The notes beneath the pieces were generated by a model. That model saw only the letters and a list, made by a program, of their open reading frames with translations. It did not search any database and was not told the DNA's origin. The translations under genes were made by a program, and so were the position numbers. A stretch of DNA of 64,000 nt from Ooceraea biroi (taxonomy: Eukaryota > Arthropoda > Insecta > Hymenoptera > Formicidae), in NCBI RefSeq assembly GCF_003672135.1, contig NC_039515.1, forward strand, positions 12,772,001-12,836,000. Direction: 5' to 3'. Position 1 is the first letter of the stretch; every line of letters starts with the position of its first letter. Below, one piece after another: positions 1 to 11,219 of this stretch.

Positions 1-135
1 AGCGTGGCCCAGACACATAACAAATCAGTACAACAAAACGTTAACAAAATGTAATTTCTGACCGTTTGTAAATTATGTCATGTCGTAATCGAATAATGTT
101 TAATACGTGACGTCGGCGAAACGTAATGTCCCCAC

Positions 136-279
136 CTGACAGACTGTCGTCATAATCACGATGATGTTGCAAAGTATCATTTGACAATACTTGAAGACTG
201 AATGCTCATACGGCCACAGACCGACTAGCAAAAGGAGGCGTCGATTGAGTTTATAGTACTCGTGCCCTAGGAAGTTCAT
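136..279 (-). CDS. Odorant receptor, first exon only (continues off left edge)
   Basis: This is a 144-bp first coding exon of an OR gene whose remaining exons lie to the left of the window. Reading the minus strand from the ATG at 279 gives 48 codons beginning MNFLGHEYYKLNRRLLLLVG, then LWPYEHSVFKYCQ, and ending VCQ at a CAG|GTGGGG splice donor. Length, reading phase, the EYYKLNR and GLWPY motifs and the terminal CQ match exon 1 of the complete ORs in this window. The residue after LWPY (E) and the hydrophobic tail differ from all of them, so it is a divergent member. No exon 2 could be recognised in bases 1-135. The protein would be an Orco-dependent ligand-gated channel subunit; ligand unknown. 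Confidence 0.85.
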
Positions 280-3200
280 CTTTCCGCAACGAAATCGAAA
301 TACTGTGCCGGGAGGCAGAGAAACTTCTCGGTTTCTTCTGCAGCTTTCTCTTCATTTGTAAAACTCGGCGCATTTCGCGCTACGTCTCATATCATTTGTA
401 ATAAACGTTAAGTATACATAATGAAATCCTACAATTTATAGAATGAGCCAGGTGCTAAAAAATGAATAAAAATGTCCCGTGAATATCTCATAATTGCGTC
501 CATTCGCTTGAAGATGCAAAAATGCCGAGAAAAATGTAGTATCTAACGCAAAGTGCAATTTGAAGAGATGATATTTCATCCACCAAGAGGTAATTTTCTT
601 ATGTCATACCCGAGATGTACATTCCTTTTCATTGTTCGTTACATTGTTAATGTTCTTGCCCCGTGGCAGAATAATCGGATTTAGTGTATTAGTTCTTTCA
701 CTTGCGCACAACTGTGTGCACATACATCATATGACTTTCGTAAATTTGTAAAAATATTTTAAGAACGAAAGAAATACATCTGCATCGCTTGATTTGCTAT
801 TTTGGTAAATATAATAATATATCTATGCATTATATCATTTTTCATTAATTGTAAAAGTGTTTTAGAAACAGCAAATATAACTGCATCTCTTGATTTTTCA
901 TTTCTTTATTATATATATTTTTTATATTATATTTTTATACTTATATACATTTGTTTTAAAATATTAATACTTTTATTTAAGAAGTTAAGTAAATAATACT
1001 TTTATTTAAGAAGTCAAGAATATATTTATTATTAATAAAGAAAAATATTAAAAATAAATGTATTTATATTCTTCCAAAGAGGGAAGCTAAACGGAAGTAT
1101 GCTTTACAATTTAACATAATTAGACATGTGCCTAAAATATAATACTTGCATTTCACACAGAAACATTAAACCTTTTAGTTAATATTAAATTATCTAATAT
1201 TAAATACATATAACAAGTTTGACCTAGTTTCTCTTTAATGTGTCTCATCATTAAATCTTCGAGGAATTCGAGGAAGAAGTATGTCAGTATGTTCTTCTGA
1301 AAATTTAACAATGTTTCCTAAATTTTATTATATATACGGTGGACAAAAAAACTTTGGAATTAAATAAAGCTATTGCATTGTATATGTATAAGCCGGTACG
1401 ACATTATAGTCAGGTGGCAGGTGGTATTGTGCGATATTGACGGGGTGCGCAGTAAAGCGCCCGCGCAACAGCGGACACGCGCCTCATACGCGAAGCTTTC
1501 TTCACTGTTGCTCAATACCGCGTGAGCCGTCATGCGGAGTACTTCGGAGTACTTCTGTGTCCTTTTCGCGCGGAACAGTACAAGTGTCAGAACGGCGTTA
1601 TTGATTAGTACATCCCGGCAATGTGTCAGTGAATTCCCGCCTGTTCGTGAAATATTTTTTGAAGTTTCGTGAAGTTTTATTGTGCTTGTATTTCTTCGTG
1701 CTTCCTCAATATTTTTGTACTTCTTCCAAGCTGTGTTTTGTGAGTCTTCAAAGTTTTCATGAAATTTCTAATGAGTCGTGCATACCCGAAGTGTATCTTT
1801 TTCGATATTTTAATAATATATTATATTGTTATAAAATGTTGGTGATATTTTAATAGTGTATCAGTAGTGTTGTTAGAAAGTGTTGGTGATATCCTTTTAA
1901 CTGCGCTCAAGTGCAACAAGCAACACACGAGTAGTGAGATACCGAGGTAAATTTGCAGAAAATAAATATGTGAAATATAAACAAAAATTCTTCTTATCCC
2001 TAACACAACTTCTGTTAACAATTTTGAATAAGTAAAATTACTCTTTCTTCAGGAATACTGTCTGTTTATGAAATTATCAAAAATTATTGTTTCCATAATA
2101 ATAGGGCTAATTATTTTAGATAAAATATCTATAAGATTTTAGTAAAGCATACGTGTGTCTGCGTTCTAGTGTTATCTTTTATATCAACATTATTTAAAAA
2201 ATTTAAAACATTACTTAAACTTCCGAAAATTACCCGCAGTCTATTGCTATAAATTTTGGCTAAAATGTTCCAAATTATCTGAAATTTAATACTTTAATAA
2301 ATTTATAAATTTTCATTGACATTTTCTGATGTTCACCAAATGGTTTGGGTTAGATTATATCTCTTTGGGATGGAGGATGCAAGAGAAATTTTCTCTCTTC
2401 AAGAGTGAAAGTGCAGGGAAGCTCCGCTCTTTCCCCGCTCGCAGTTATTTTAATTTTATTTTTTAAATAATTATTAAATAAAATTATTATTAAAATAATA
2501 ATGAAAAAATAAAATACACACACTATTAATACATATAATTTGTTATTTATTCATAAAAGAACTGTTTCTGTTATTCTTGTTTCCATAGAAAATTTTGTTT
2601 GTAACGCATCATTGATTGATTTTTTTCCTTCAATATATTACTGAAGAAAATATTAAAAATCGATACAGTTTTCTATTGCGTGAAAATAATTTTTATGCGA
2701 TAGATATAAATTTCTAAGGTGCAACAAAATATTTCCCACTCTCTCTGTTAATTTATTATGATATATACAAAAGAAAAATTATTTTATATATAATATAAAA
2801 TAATATATAATTAAACAATAAATAACATATGAAATAATATATGAAATATCTAATCAAATGCATTCTGAATTTATTGAAAACATTTTTCAATCTACAAGAA
2901 GGATTTATTATATGTAGAATAAATTTTATGAATATGGTTATAATTTCCTTGTGATTCTCTATTGTATTTGTGTGGAGTGAAGAATATAATATAATATATA
3001 CTATAATATAGGGGTGGATAATACTCATGAGCTATAATTAATATCCTCTTTTTATGACATACAAACTAAAATGTTGGTGCAGTGTATTTCTTACCATCGA
3101 AAAAAAATGGAATGCAATGCAACATTTAAATTATACATAAATTATACATAATTATACGCATTAAATCCTCATATGTTGATCCTATATTATGAATTAAATA

Positions 3201-3540
3201 TAAAAAATTACGTATTTTGCAAGAATACTGCAGTGCAGTTATTTTGCATATTATTAACTACTAGAATAATAGAACAAAATTTGTATACGTGCACATGGTT
3301 ACGTCGAAGATTTACTATGTGTGTATATATATATATATATCTTTATATATATATATATTAAAAAAAGATTTTCTTGATTAATAATATAATTAATACATTT
3401 GTGATACATTCATTCGACAAATTTAGTTTATTAGTACGCTACAGAGTACATATACTATACATTCAACATCTCTTCTATTTCAAGCCAACTTCAAGCAAAT
3501 TATTATATAATTAGTAATCCTCTTGTGGATCTTTAGGAGC
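280..3540. other. Intergenic spacer, no gene recognised
   Basis: This 3.3-kb spacer lies between the edge OR and OR-A. It is very AT-rich apart from a GC-richer island at about 1380-1660 with repeated words such as cggagtacttcggagtactt. A short pyrimidine/GC-rich patch lies at 2390-2445 and a (TA)n run at 3325-3360. About 3180-3500 matches the 3' flank found downstream of the other ORs (acagagtacatatactat is a recurring word), so the OR repeat unit extends that far. Open frames here (for example 1623-1853) show no family motifs and are treated as chance. Confidence 0.6.
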
Positions 3541-6500
3541 TCACGTAGAATGTATAAACATAACATATGATGTCGTCATACTTATGAGCTGTAATAAATA
3601 TAATTTCTCTCATAACAAATACCAGAATTAAATTTTCGTGCAATGTGTCCCATACCCTGGCAAAACCTTCTAACGATCCCTCAAATAAACCTCCAGCTTT
3701 TAAAGTAGCATGGATGATACTTTTCTGCATGATGAACAATATCAATTTCTGTAACCACAGTGGTGCTGCGTACCATTCCATATTATATCTGTTAATATGT
3801 ACACAGAGATATACAGTCTGCCTAAGAGCATGGGCGGTCAAAGAAGAACGTGATTAATTGAATTTATAGAAAAATTTATTAATATAAAACTAAAAATACA
3901 TGCATCTATATTTTATTCGATTGAAACTAAAATGCTTTCATAATATAGTAATGTGTCCAGTTATCACCGTTTTCGAGTGCATTATGCAACTGTAACATCC
4001 ACGGAACACAGCTTCGAAACGCAATGCGTACACGACTCTCATAACAAAATATATCTCTGCCAAAAGTTTAACAACAACTTTCTTCATAGTGCATCGTAAG
4101 TAAGGCCCATAAGAGCTTTAGGTCCATCTTTTACGGACTGAAAGTTACGCCGGTCACGTTCTTGTTTGACTCAAATGCAATGTCTCGGAGATGTCAATCA
4201 ATTATCGATGATGACTGGACACATTATTAGTGTAATTGCATTTTAGCTCTAATCGAATATAATGTATCTATGTTGAAAATTTTTTTAAATCAATTTTTCT
4301 ATAAATTTACAATTAATAATTAATATAAACGTAGTTGACATTGTCAACTAAATTTCTCAATTGGTTATAAAATTCTGAGTATGCAAATTAATAGTGGGAA
4401 AAAATTGTGTACTCTTAAATATTCATATATATAGGTACTTATAACAGTGCAAATGTAACAGTGTAATTGCAGCTCGGATAATATATTAAATACTCACGAT
4501 GCTTGAAAAACATTTGCACTGATGTCTATGAGATCTTGTCCAATATAATTTCCCGTAAATAAAGCATAGAATTGAAAAAGTACACAGCCGACACCCGATA
4601 TTAAATCAATTATAGCAATTTCGTTTAAGAGCGTCATCAGATAAAATATCTAGAACGAACGTTAGTGAGATTATGCTTTTTTCACATTTTAATACTTATT
4701 TATATTTGTAATAAGGTTTAACGTTTTTATATAAATAATGCTGTAGCATTAATCGCATTTAGGCTTACATGAAAAACACTGAATGTCGTACAAGCCACTC
4801 CAGTTACTATCAATATGAAAAATAGTGTCGCAAAGTTGTCCGTCAAAACATTGGTCATACTTTAACACCAAAATTCGTATTTATAACCAGCTCATTGTGT
4901 ATTAATACATACACCTTTGCACTCGATACCTCTTGCATGAATTTTTAGAGTTGCCCCCCCCCCAAAAAAACAGCAGCTTTATAATTGTTCTGAAATATCC
5001 TTAATAGCAATTTAACAACGATTTACGCGCCTGTTTACAATAGACACAGATTAATAACATATCACGAGAATACTTTTAGTTTCTCAAAATTGGCGATTGC
5101 GGAGCAGTATAAAGAGGTTCCGAGCGCAAAACCAAATTGTACTACATTAATACCAACTCCACAGCTCTGCAATGAAGATGTACTGCATCAATTAATCTCT
5201 CATGTAGTATATGTTCCCTAATATCTTTTGACATTTCTAATATTTTTTCGTCAAACATATGTTCTAGTCGATAGCTACAAGAGTAAGATAATAGATAATA
5301 TTGAAATTATACCTCCTAATAGCATGCACCCATACAATTCTTTCGGTCATATCTTCACATTAAATTAAATAAATTCGCTTATCAGATTTAAAGGGTGCAA
5401 TTTGATGTTTACCTGACAATTTCAAATATGGCGCAATTATGCGATACGTATGCTATAAATATTGTTGTAATGGCCGTCATTATCATCATACCAGCATAGA
5501 AGGTCATGCCCATATGTAGTGATATAGCATAGAAATATCTTTGTTGATCGACGAAGTATTCTACTTCAATTGGTAACCGTAACGGTCGTGATTCGTTCAA
5601 TGGTATAATTATATCAAGTATAGTTGACGCAAAAGCTAATGAGATTACTCCCAGGACTACAGAAGTAGCTATGACTGAAGCATGCATTACTCATGATATG
5701 TATATTTCAATATGTTCATATATGGAATGGGAAGAAGTGTATGTTATAAATTTAATCTTTATCATTTAAAACAAATTGCTTTGCAAATATTTCAAGATTT
5801 TAAATATTATGCGATATACGATATTTTAAAATATATTTAGTTAAAGAGAAATGTTAGTAAGATGCAAATTAACTTTATCAGAAACATTTTTCTACATTTA
5901 TTCAAATTCTACAATTTTTCAATATAGTTGCGTGTGCACCGATTTAAATTTATTTATATATATTTAATTTATCATTGTAAATTTCAAACACTAAAATGCA
6001 ATTTCTACCTGCTTTCTTTGTAGGAAATTTTAATTGAATATCTCAAGACAAATATTAATCATAATAATCATATAATATACACATAAACATAATATGTAAA
6101 TAACAGATAACTAAACTGTAATAGTGTGCTGATGTGTGATTTTAATTCTTACGCATAAAAATGATCGTATAGAATCTTGTCTTGTCTGCATGTTTTTGTA
6201 TTATTTCGAATTCCGTCTGATTTTTCAATATGTTCCAATCGTAGCGAAGCCTACTGAAAATGTACTTGAACTGCGACCACAAATAAATATAATTATAATT
6301 TTTTTGTTGTAGTTTATTTTCTAATAGCATACATGTTTCATAACTAATTTGTTATTCGTTACTATTATGCCTTAATGCACCTTTGGTAATTTAATACATC
6401 ATATGGTCTTATATATAGTTTTGTAAGCATAACAACAAATGAAGAAATTCCTATAAAAAGCTTACTTTGAGTTTGAGTGAAAACAAAATTTTGAGTACGA

Positions 6501-7571
6501 GAAAATATGCGAAATTTCTTTATTATGTTATAACACGTACGCTATCAGTGAGTAGCAACCCTCCAGTATATTTTATAATAAAAAAAAGATTACAAAACAG
6601 AAACATGCATATTCTCATGGTAGCTGCAATACTGCAGTCTTTCATGAGAAACACGTTGAGCTGAAAAAATAGATTTAGTGAATCACTTTAGTTTAAAAAT
6701 TAAGTAATTATATGTAGTTTAGGGAATGCAAGTTTTTAATTTAATTGATCTTTTGATACATCTTGTTAAAATTATGATAATGAGCAATTTTTTTAAAATT
6801 TTTGTCGATTCTCCCTCACGCACAAATTCCTTGCTTTTGTATATATGTACGTTATTACAAATTATGGTATTTCTTACAAAAAGCTTAATCTATAAATAGC
6901 TTTTTAATGAATTAACAATGATTAAAATTTATCAAACTTTACTTAGGCTCATATGATCTTAACAATATGTCACCCAGACCACAGCTGTATTCTCCGAATT
7001 ATATGCATAATTGTGAGAATGTTAATTTATCTCAAATATTTCTTTATTATGTTATATGCATTCTTCCGTATTAGAAATATTATTAATATTCACTGAATAT
7101 TTGGAAAAATAATTTTTGGAACTATATATAGGGGAAAGATGCCAAAACCGACATACCATTTTGTTTTTGGTGGTTATCTCTTATCTTAAAGAAATTAAAA
7201 TAAAAATTTGTGTACATACACACACACACACACACACACACGAGACTGCCTCCTATTAAATGGTATCATATTTTTTATAATATCGTTTCTAGTTTTTAAG
7301 AAAATAATTTGAAAGAAAATATTTGAGAGTAATTGTACACTTTTCGCATATGAGAAAATGAGAAGTTAATCTTAAAATAATCTTAATAAGTTAAAATGAG
7401 AAGTTTAAATGAGAAGTTGATCGCTACCTGACATAATGAGAATGATATGAGTAATGCTTCATAAAATATAATTTGTATCTTCCTGAAGGCTGAAGTGTTG
7501 TAAGGCCACAAGCCGAGACACACCATAATTATTCTGTTCAGTTTATAGTAGTGTTCCTCTGTAAAATCCAT
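3541..7571 (-). CDS. Odorant receptor OR-A, complete, 9 exons, 394 aa
   Basis: Seven-transmembrane insect odorant receptor, expected to form a ligand-gated cation channel with Orco in sensory neuron dendrites. Exons on the minus strand: 7571-7428, 6660-6541, 6270-6153, 5674-5413, 5274-5158, 4859-4769, 4649-4498, 3788-3656, 3588-3541. They sum to 1185 bp with no stop. Every junction has GT and AG, and the phases chain correctly (0,0,1,2,2,0,2,0). Diagnostic segments are FTEEHYYKLNR and GLWPYN in exon 1, LDIIIPLNESRP and EYFVDQQRYFY in exon 4, YRLEH opening exon 5, NYIGQDLIDIS in exon 7, WYAAPLWLQKLI and EGFAR in exon 8, and a short final exon LISMTTSYV ending at TGA. Exon 7 is 152 bp, two codons longer than in the neighbours. 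The ATG at 7571 is chosen because it gives the shared MDF start. Ligand unknown. Confidence 0.92.
3853..4318. mobile_element. MITE-like palindromic insertion in OR-A intron 7
   Basis: Both ends carry an imperfect inverted repeat of about 100 bp. The left end, from about 3853 (ttaattgaatttatagaaaa), is mirrored near 4290-4318. An inner word, taatgtgtccagt at about 3955, is mirrored at 4212-4226. The corresponding introns of the other ORs lack this sequence. No transposase frame was seen. The family is not assigned, and the exact ends and target duplication are uncertain. Confidence 0.5.
7216..7241. repeat. (CA)n microsatellite in OR-A intron 1
   Basis: About 13 uninterrupted CA units lie in the intron between exons 1 and 2 of OR-A. 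It is a simple repeat with no coding role. Confidence 0.9.
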
Positions 7572-7923
7572 GTTTACCAAAAGTTAGAATACATATATCG
7601 ATATTGATATGAACACAGACATAGCCTTTTTTTCTACGTCTCGATGTTAAATATATGATACCACAGACTATTGATTCTACAATTTACAGGAAAGTTTTTA
7701 CGACAGTGCTGTTGTCATTGATTAAATTATGAAGCATTAAATAAATTATGAGCTATTAACAAGTAAGATACAAGTATTTGAATAAAATAGCTTTTTCCTT
7801 GCCTTTTCTTTTCTCTGAATTTAGTAATATAATAAAAATAAATTGTAACAACATCTAGATAATATCGACAATTATAAAAATTGGTAACATAGAGATAGTA
7901 TTGCACGCATAGTTCTTCATTAA

Positions 7924-8007
7924 AAATCGATAACTTCTTCTTATATACCTATACAGTTAGTGTAAAGACGAATTTTCGCGGCTGACTTTCATTCCGACGC
8001 GAGACGT
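7924..8007 (-). promoter_or_regulatory. Conserved upstream block of OR-A
   Basis: The block starts with aaatcgataacttctt and ends with ttccgacgcgagacgt, with ttttcgcggctgactttcat between, as read on the plus strand. It lies 353-436 bp upstream of the OR-A ATG. Nearly the same sequence occurs at a similar distance upstream of OR-B, -C, -D, -G, -H and -I, and it is better conserved than its surroundings. Core promoter, 5' exon or enhancer are all possible; the function is inferred from conservation only. Confidence 0.45.
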
Positions 8008-8063
8008 AACTACGGTTACACATTATAATGACACATTTAAAATGTACGTCTACGTATACGTAC

Positions 8064-8213
8064 ATAGATTTTACAGAGGAACATTAATGTAAACTGAACA
8101 GAATAATTATGCTATGTGTCGGCTAATGGCATTGCAATACTTCAGCCTTCAGGAAGATATAATACAAATTATATTTTATGAAGCATTACTCATATCATTC
8201 TCATTATGATCAG
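8064..8213 (+). pseudogene. Inverted relic copy of OR exon 1
   Basis: On the plus strand, opposite to every OR here, this stretch matches exon 1 of OR-A nearly base for base. It begins gattttacagaggaacat, has ttcagccttcaggaagata in the middle, and ends at a preserved cag|gtaatc donor followed by intron sequence. It is dead: the ATG is ATA, codons YY became TAA-TGT, a second stop replaces the L of GLW, a 5-bp insertion follows the RKI codons, and an extra base precedes the final CAG. The insert (about 8056-8290) interrupts spacer sequence that is continuous upstream of OR-B and OR-C. It arose by a local inverted duplication from OR-A or a close sibling. Confidence 0.85.
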
Positions 8214-8814
8214 GTAATCAACTTCTCATTTAATATATGTATTTATTTAATATATATTTATTATTTAATATATACAGGATTTACGTACAGATAAGAAAGC
8301 GGATATGTTTTGTGTATAGTGCAACGATCAACAAGTGTAAGAATGTTGAAAATGCAACGTACGAGATTACATGTGGTTAGTTGTAAGAAAAGAAACTAGA
8401 TATTAAATATTAATTAAATTTCAAGAAAACAAAATGTAGCAATTAGAATATATCAATCGGCTGTGTTAATGATAAAATTTGATAAAGGAAAAATCAAAAT
8501 AATATTATAAGACATTCGGTTGGAATATTTTCTCAAATGTATATTATTCTATAAAAATGGATGAAAACTTGTCATATAAACATATATGACATATATTAAT
8601 GCAGCTTTACCATTTAAAGTCAAATGTCATTTGTTTCGATTTTAACACAAAATAAATTATAGCGAAATAGAATACCATCAAAATAGCTATCTAAAAAAGA
8701 AAATTTCTAATATGATATTAAAGCTCATGCAGACTATGTTTATAAATATAACATAATAATAAATATAACAATAAATATAACAATTTATAAAATTAATATT
8801 TATTCTAATTAGCT

Positions 8815-9225
8815 GTTTGACACACGTTCAACATGGACTGTCATGTTCAACATGACTATCGATCCAAGTAAAAGCATCCAACGGTGCCATAATTACATTT
8901 CTGTTGCACAACACATAAGCTTTTACTGTTCTCTATATTATAAACAGACGAAGTTTTCACATTTGCACATGCCCTGTATGGTATTATCATCATATTTACA
9001 TAATTATGCATAACAATATCCGCCTTTACTCTTAATGGAATTGAGGTATACAATACTGATTGTATTACTGTATATCCAAATATCTCTTATTTGGACAAGT
9101 CCAAATATATGGTTAAATATATCTGCGTTCGATGCATAATACATAATAGACATAAAAACTTACGCTTTCTCGAGTACAAAAATATTACGGTCCATTACAT
9201 TGCACAGTACTAATTACCAGAATAT
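8815..9225 (-). pseudogene. Exon-like relic pair downstream of OR-B
   Basis: Two conserved pieces lie on the minus strand. One is a short segment ending at 9164 with a GTAAGT-type donor. The other starts after a cag at about 8973 and can be read as KAYVLCNRNVIMAPLDAF, then TWIDSHVEH. The same pair recurs downstream of OR-C, -G, -H and (fragmentary) -D and -I. In this copy the frame has a stop before KAYV and another after VEH. The openest version (OR-G spacer) reads EGTMRAYVLSTECLIMALDT. It resembles a transmembrane exon of a chemoreceptor but I could not identify it; it may be a second, decayed gene carried in each repeat unit. Confidence 0.35.
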
Positions 9226-9508
9226 TTCGCTACAATTTTATTCTTGCATGTCTACGCCGAAGAATAAATGTACATGAGTGAAGAATATACATTATACTAA
9301 ATAAATTTTCTTGCTTGATATAATTAATACATTGTGGTGGTATTAATACATTAATACATTTGTGATATATTCAGTCTTCAAATTTATTTTATTAGTATAC
9401 GATATATGCAACACAGTACATATAAGTGTGTTTAACGTACTTTCTTAAGTTAAGTCAAATTCGGATATATGATGATTATAAAGCCTCTTATTCATTTTTT
9501 TATTGAGT

Positions 9509-11182
9509 TCAACGCGTAGAACGCAGAAACATAACATATGACATCGACATACTCATGAGCTGTAATAAATATTCTTTTTTTCATATCAAATAATAGAAAA
9601 TGCATATAGATAATATGCAAATATTAGTATACATATACATTAGTATACATGTATTAAATGATAATATATGAAATTTTAACATAATGCGTTTACCTTGGCA
9701 AAACCTTCTAACGATGCATCAACTATCCCTCCAGCTATAAGAGTACTCTTGAGGCTGCTTCTCTGCAGTATAACCAATATCAATTTTTGTAACCACAGTG
9801 GTGCAGCGTACCATTCGGTATTATATCTGTTAATGTACAGAGATATACATAATGTTTCACGAGGAAAGATCAATAGTCTGAAAAAGAGAGGACATTTTAA
9901 GCAAAAAAATTCATATAAATATCCGTTATCCCGAGTGATATCCGAGATAGAGGCAATTGAAGAATTCGTGTTGGAAATGATAAATGTCCGACAACTTACG
10001 ACAAATGTTCAAAAGGCCCACCTTCAACTTCACTGCATTTTTGTACGTTCATGAGAACATGTCGTGTTGCGTGTATAAATGCATCTGGCGTTCCTTTGCG
10101 CGGGTAATGGCGTTCATTACCCACGCATTATGCATGCTAGCAGTTCCTCACGTGTATCCAGCCTTTTATACACTTCACTCTTCAATATTCGCATCAGCAA
10201 AAATCCACTGAGTCTGGTGAGGTCTGGCGATCTTGGAGGCCAGGTAATGGGTCAATCACAATCAATCCACCGATTAGTGTAAATGCGATCAAGGTGATCC
10301 TTCACACATTGGTAGAATGGGAAAGAGCCTCGTCATGCAAAAAGTACATAGCTCCCTATATGGCCAAAGGAACATTCGCCAGTTGTTCGACTAATGTGTG
10401 TTGCAAAAAGTAAAGGTAATTCTGTCCTGTCATTCATTGGTTGAAAATATTGGAACCTAGGGACGGAAACATCACAAGAAATGTACAATGACATGCCTCT
10501 ATCTCGGAAACCATTTGGAATAGGGGATATATGTATATGAACTTGTTTACAATGACCTCTTCTTTCATCTCCCAGAATATTGACCTTCCCTCCTGAAACA
10601 CCCTATATGTATATGGAACAATTAATGTTGATGTAATTGGAATGATCAACAAAATTTCTCAATTGTTTATCAAATTATGAGTATTCGAATTAATAGTGGA
10701 ATAAAAGCTTACGTATTCTTAAATATTCATGTATATAATCATTGTAATAGTAGAAATGCAGTAGTGTAATTGCAGCTCGAAAAACGTATTCAATACCTAC
10801 GCTGTATGAAAAACATTTGTGCTGATGTTTATGATATCTTGTCCAACGTAATTTATTATAAACATATAGTATAACTGAAAAATTAACACACCGCAACTCA
10901 ATAATAGTTCTAGTACGTCGTTTAAGGGTGCCAGCACATAAAAGAACTAGAATAAACGTTAGGGAGGTTATGTCTTTTTCACATTTTAATATTTATATTT
11001 GTAATAACGTTTAATGTTTTTATATAAATAATACTGTATCCTTATAGCATTAATTGTATTTAGGCGCTTACATGAAAAACACTGAAAGGTATACAACACA
11101 TTCCAACTATTATCATTATGAAACATATTCTCGAAAAACTATTATTCAAATCATTGGTCAAACTTGAACACCAAAAGCCGCA

Positions 11183-11219
<37 letters not shown>

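Noticed and set aside
1623..1853. 76-residue open frame MSVNSRLF...
   Set aside because: No family motif or splice context; hydrophobic composition is expected from AT-rich sequence.
3541..3841. Reading the last exon as AHKYDDIICYVYTFYVSS
   Set aside because: Exon 8 ends in phase 0, which gives LISMTTSYV and matches the SY(F/V)xxL terminus of insect ORs; the other frame would need a shifted splice site in all genes.
9695..10054. Plus-strand open frames beginning (L/M)AKPSNDAS at each OR
   Set aside because: They recur at every exon 8 because they are the antisense of EGFAK...WYAAPLW codons; no independent gene.
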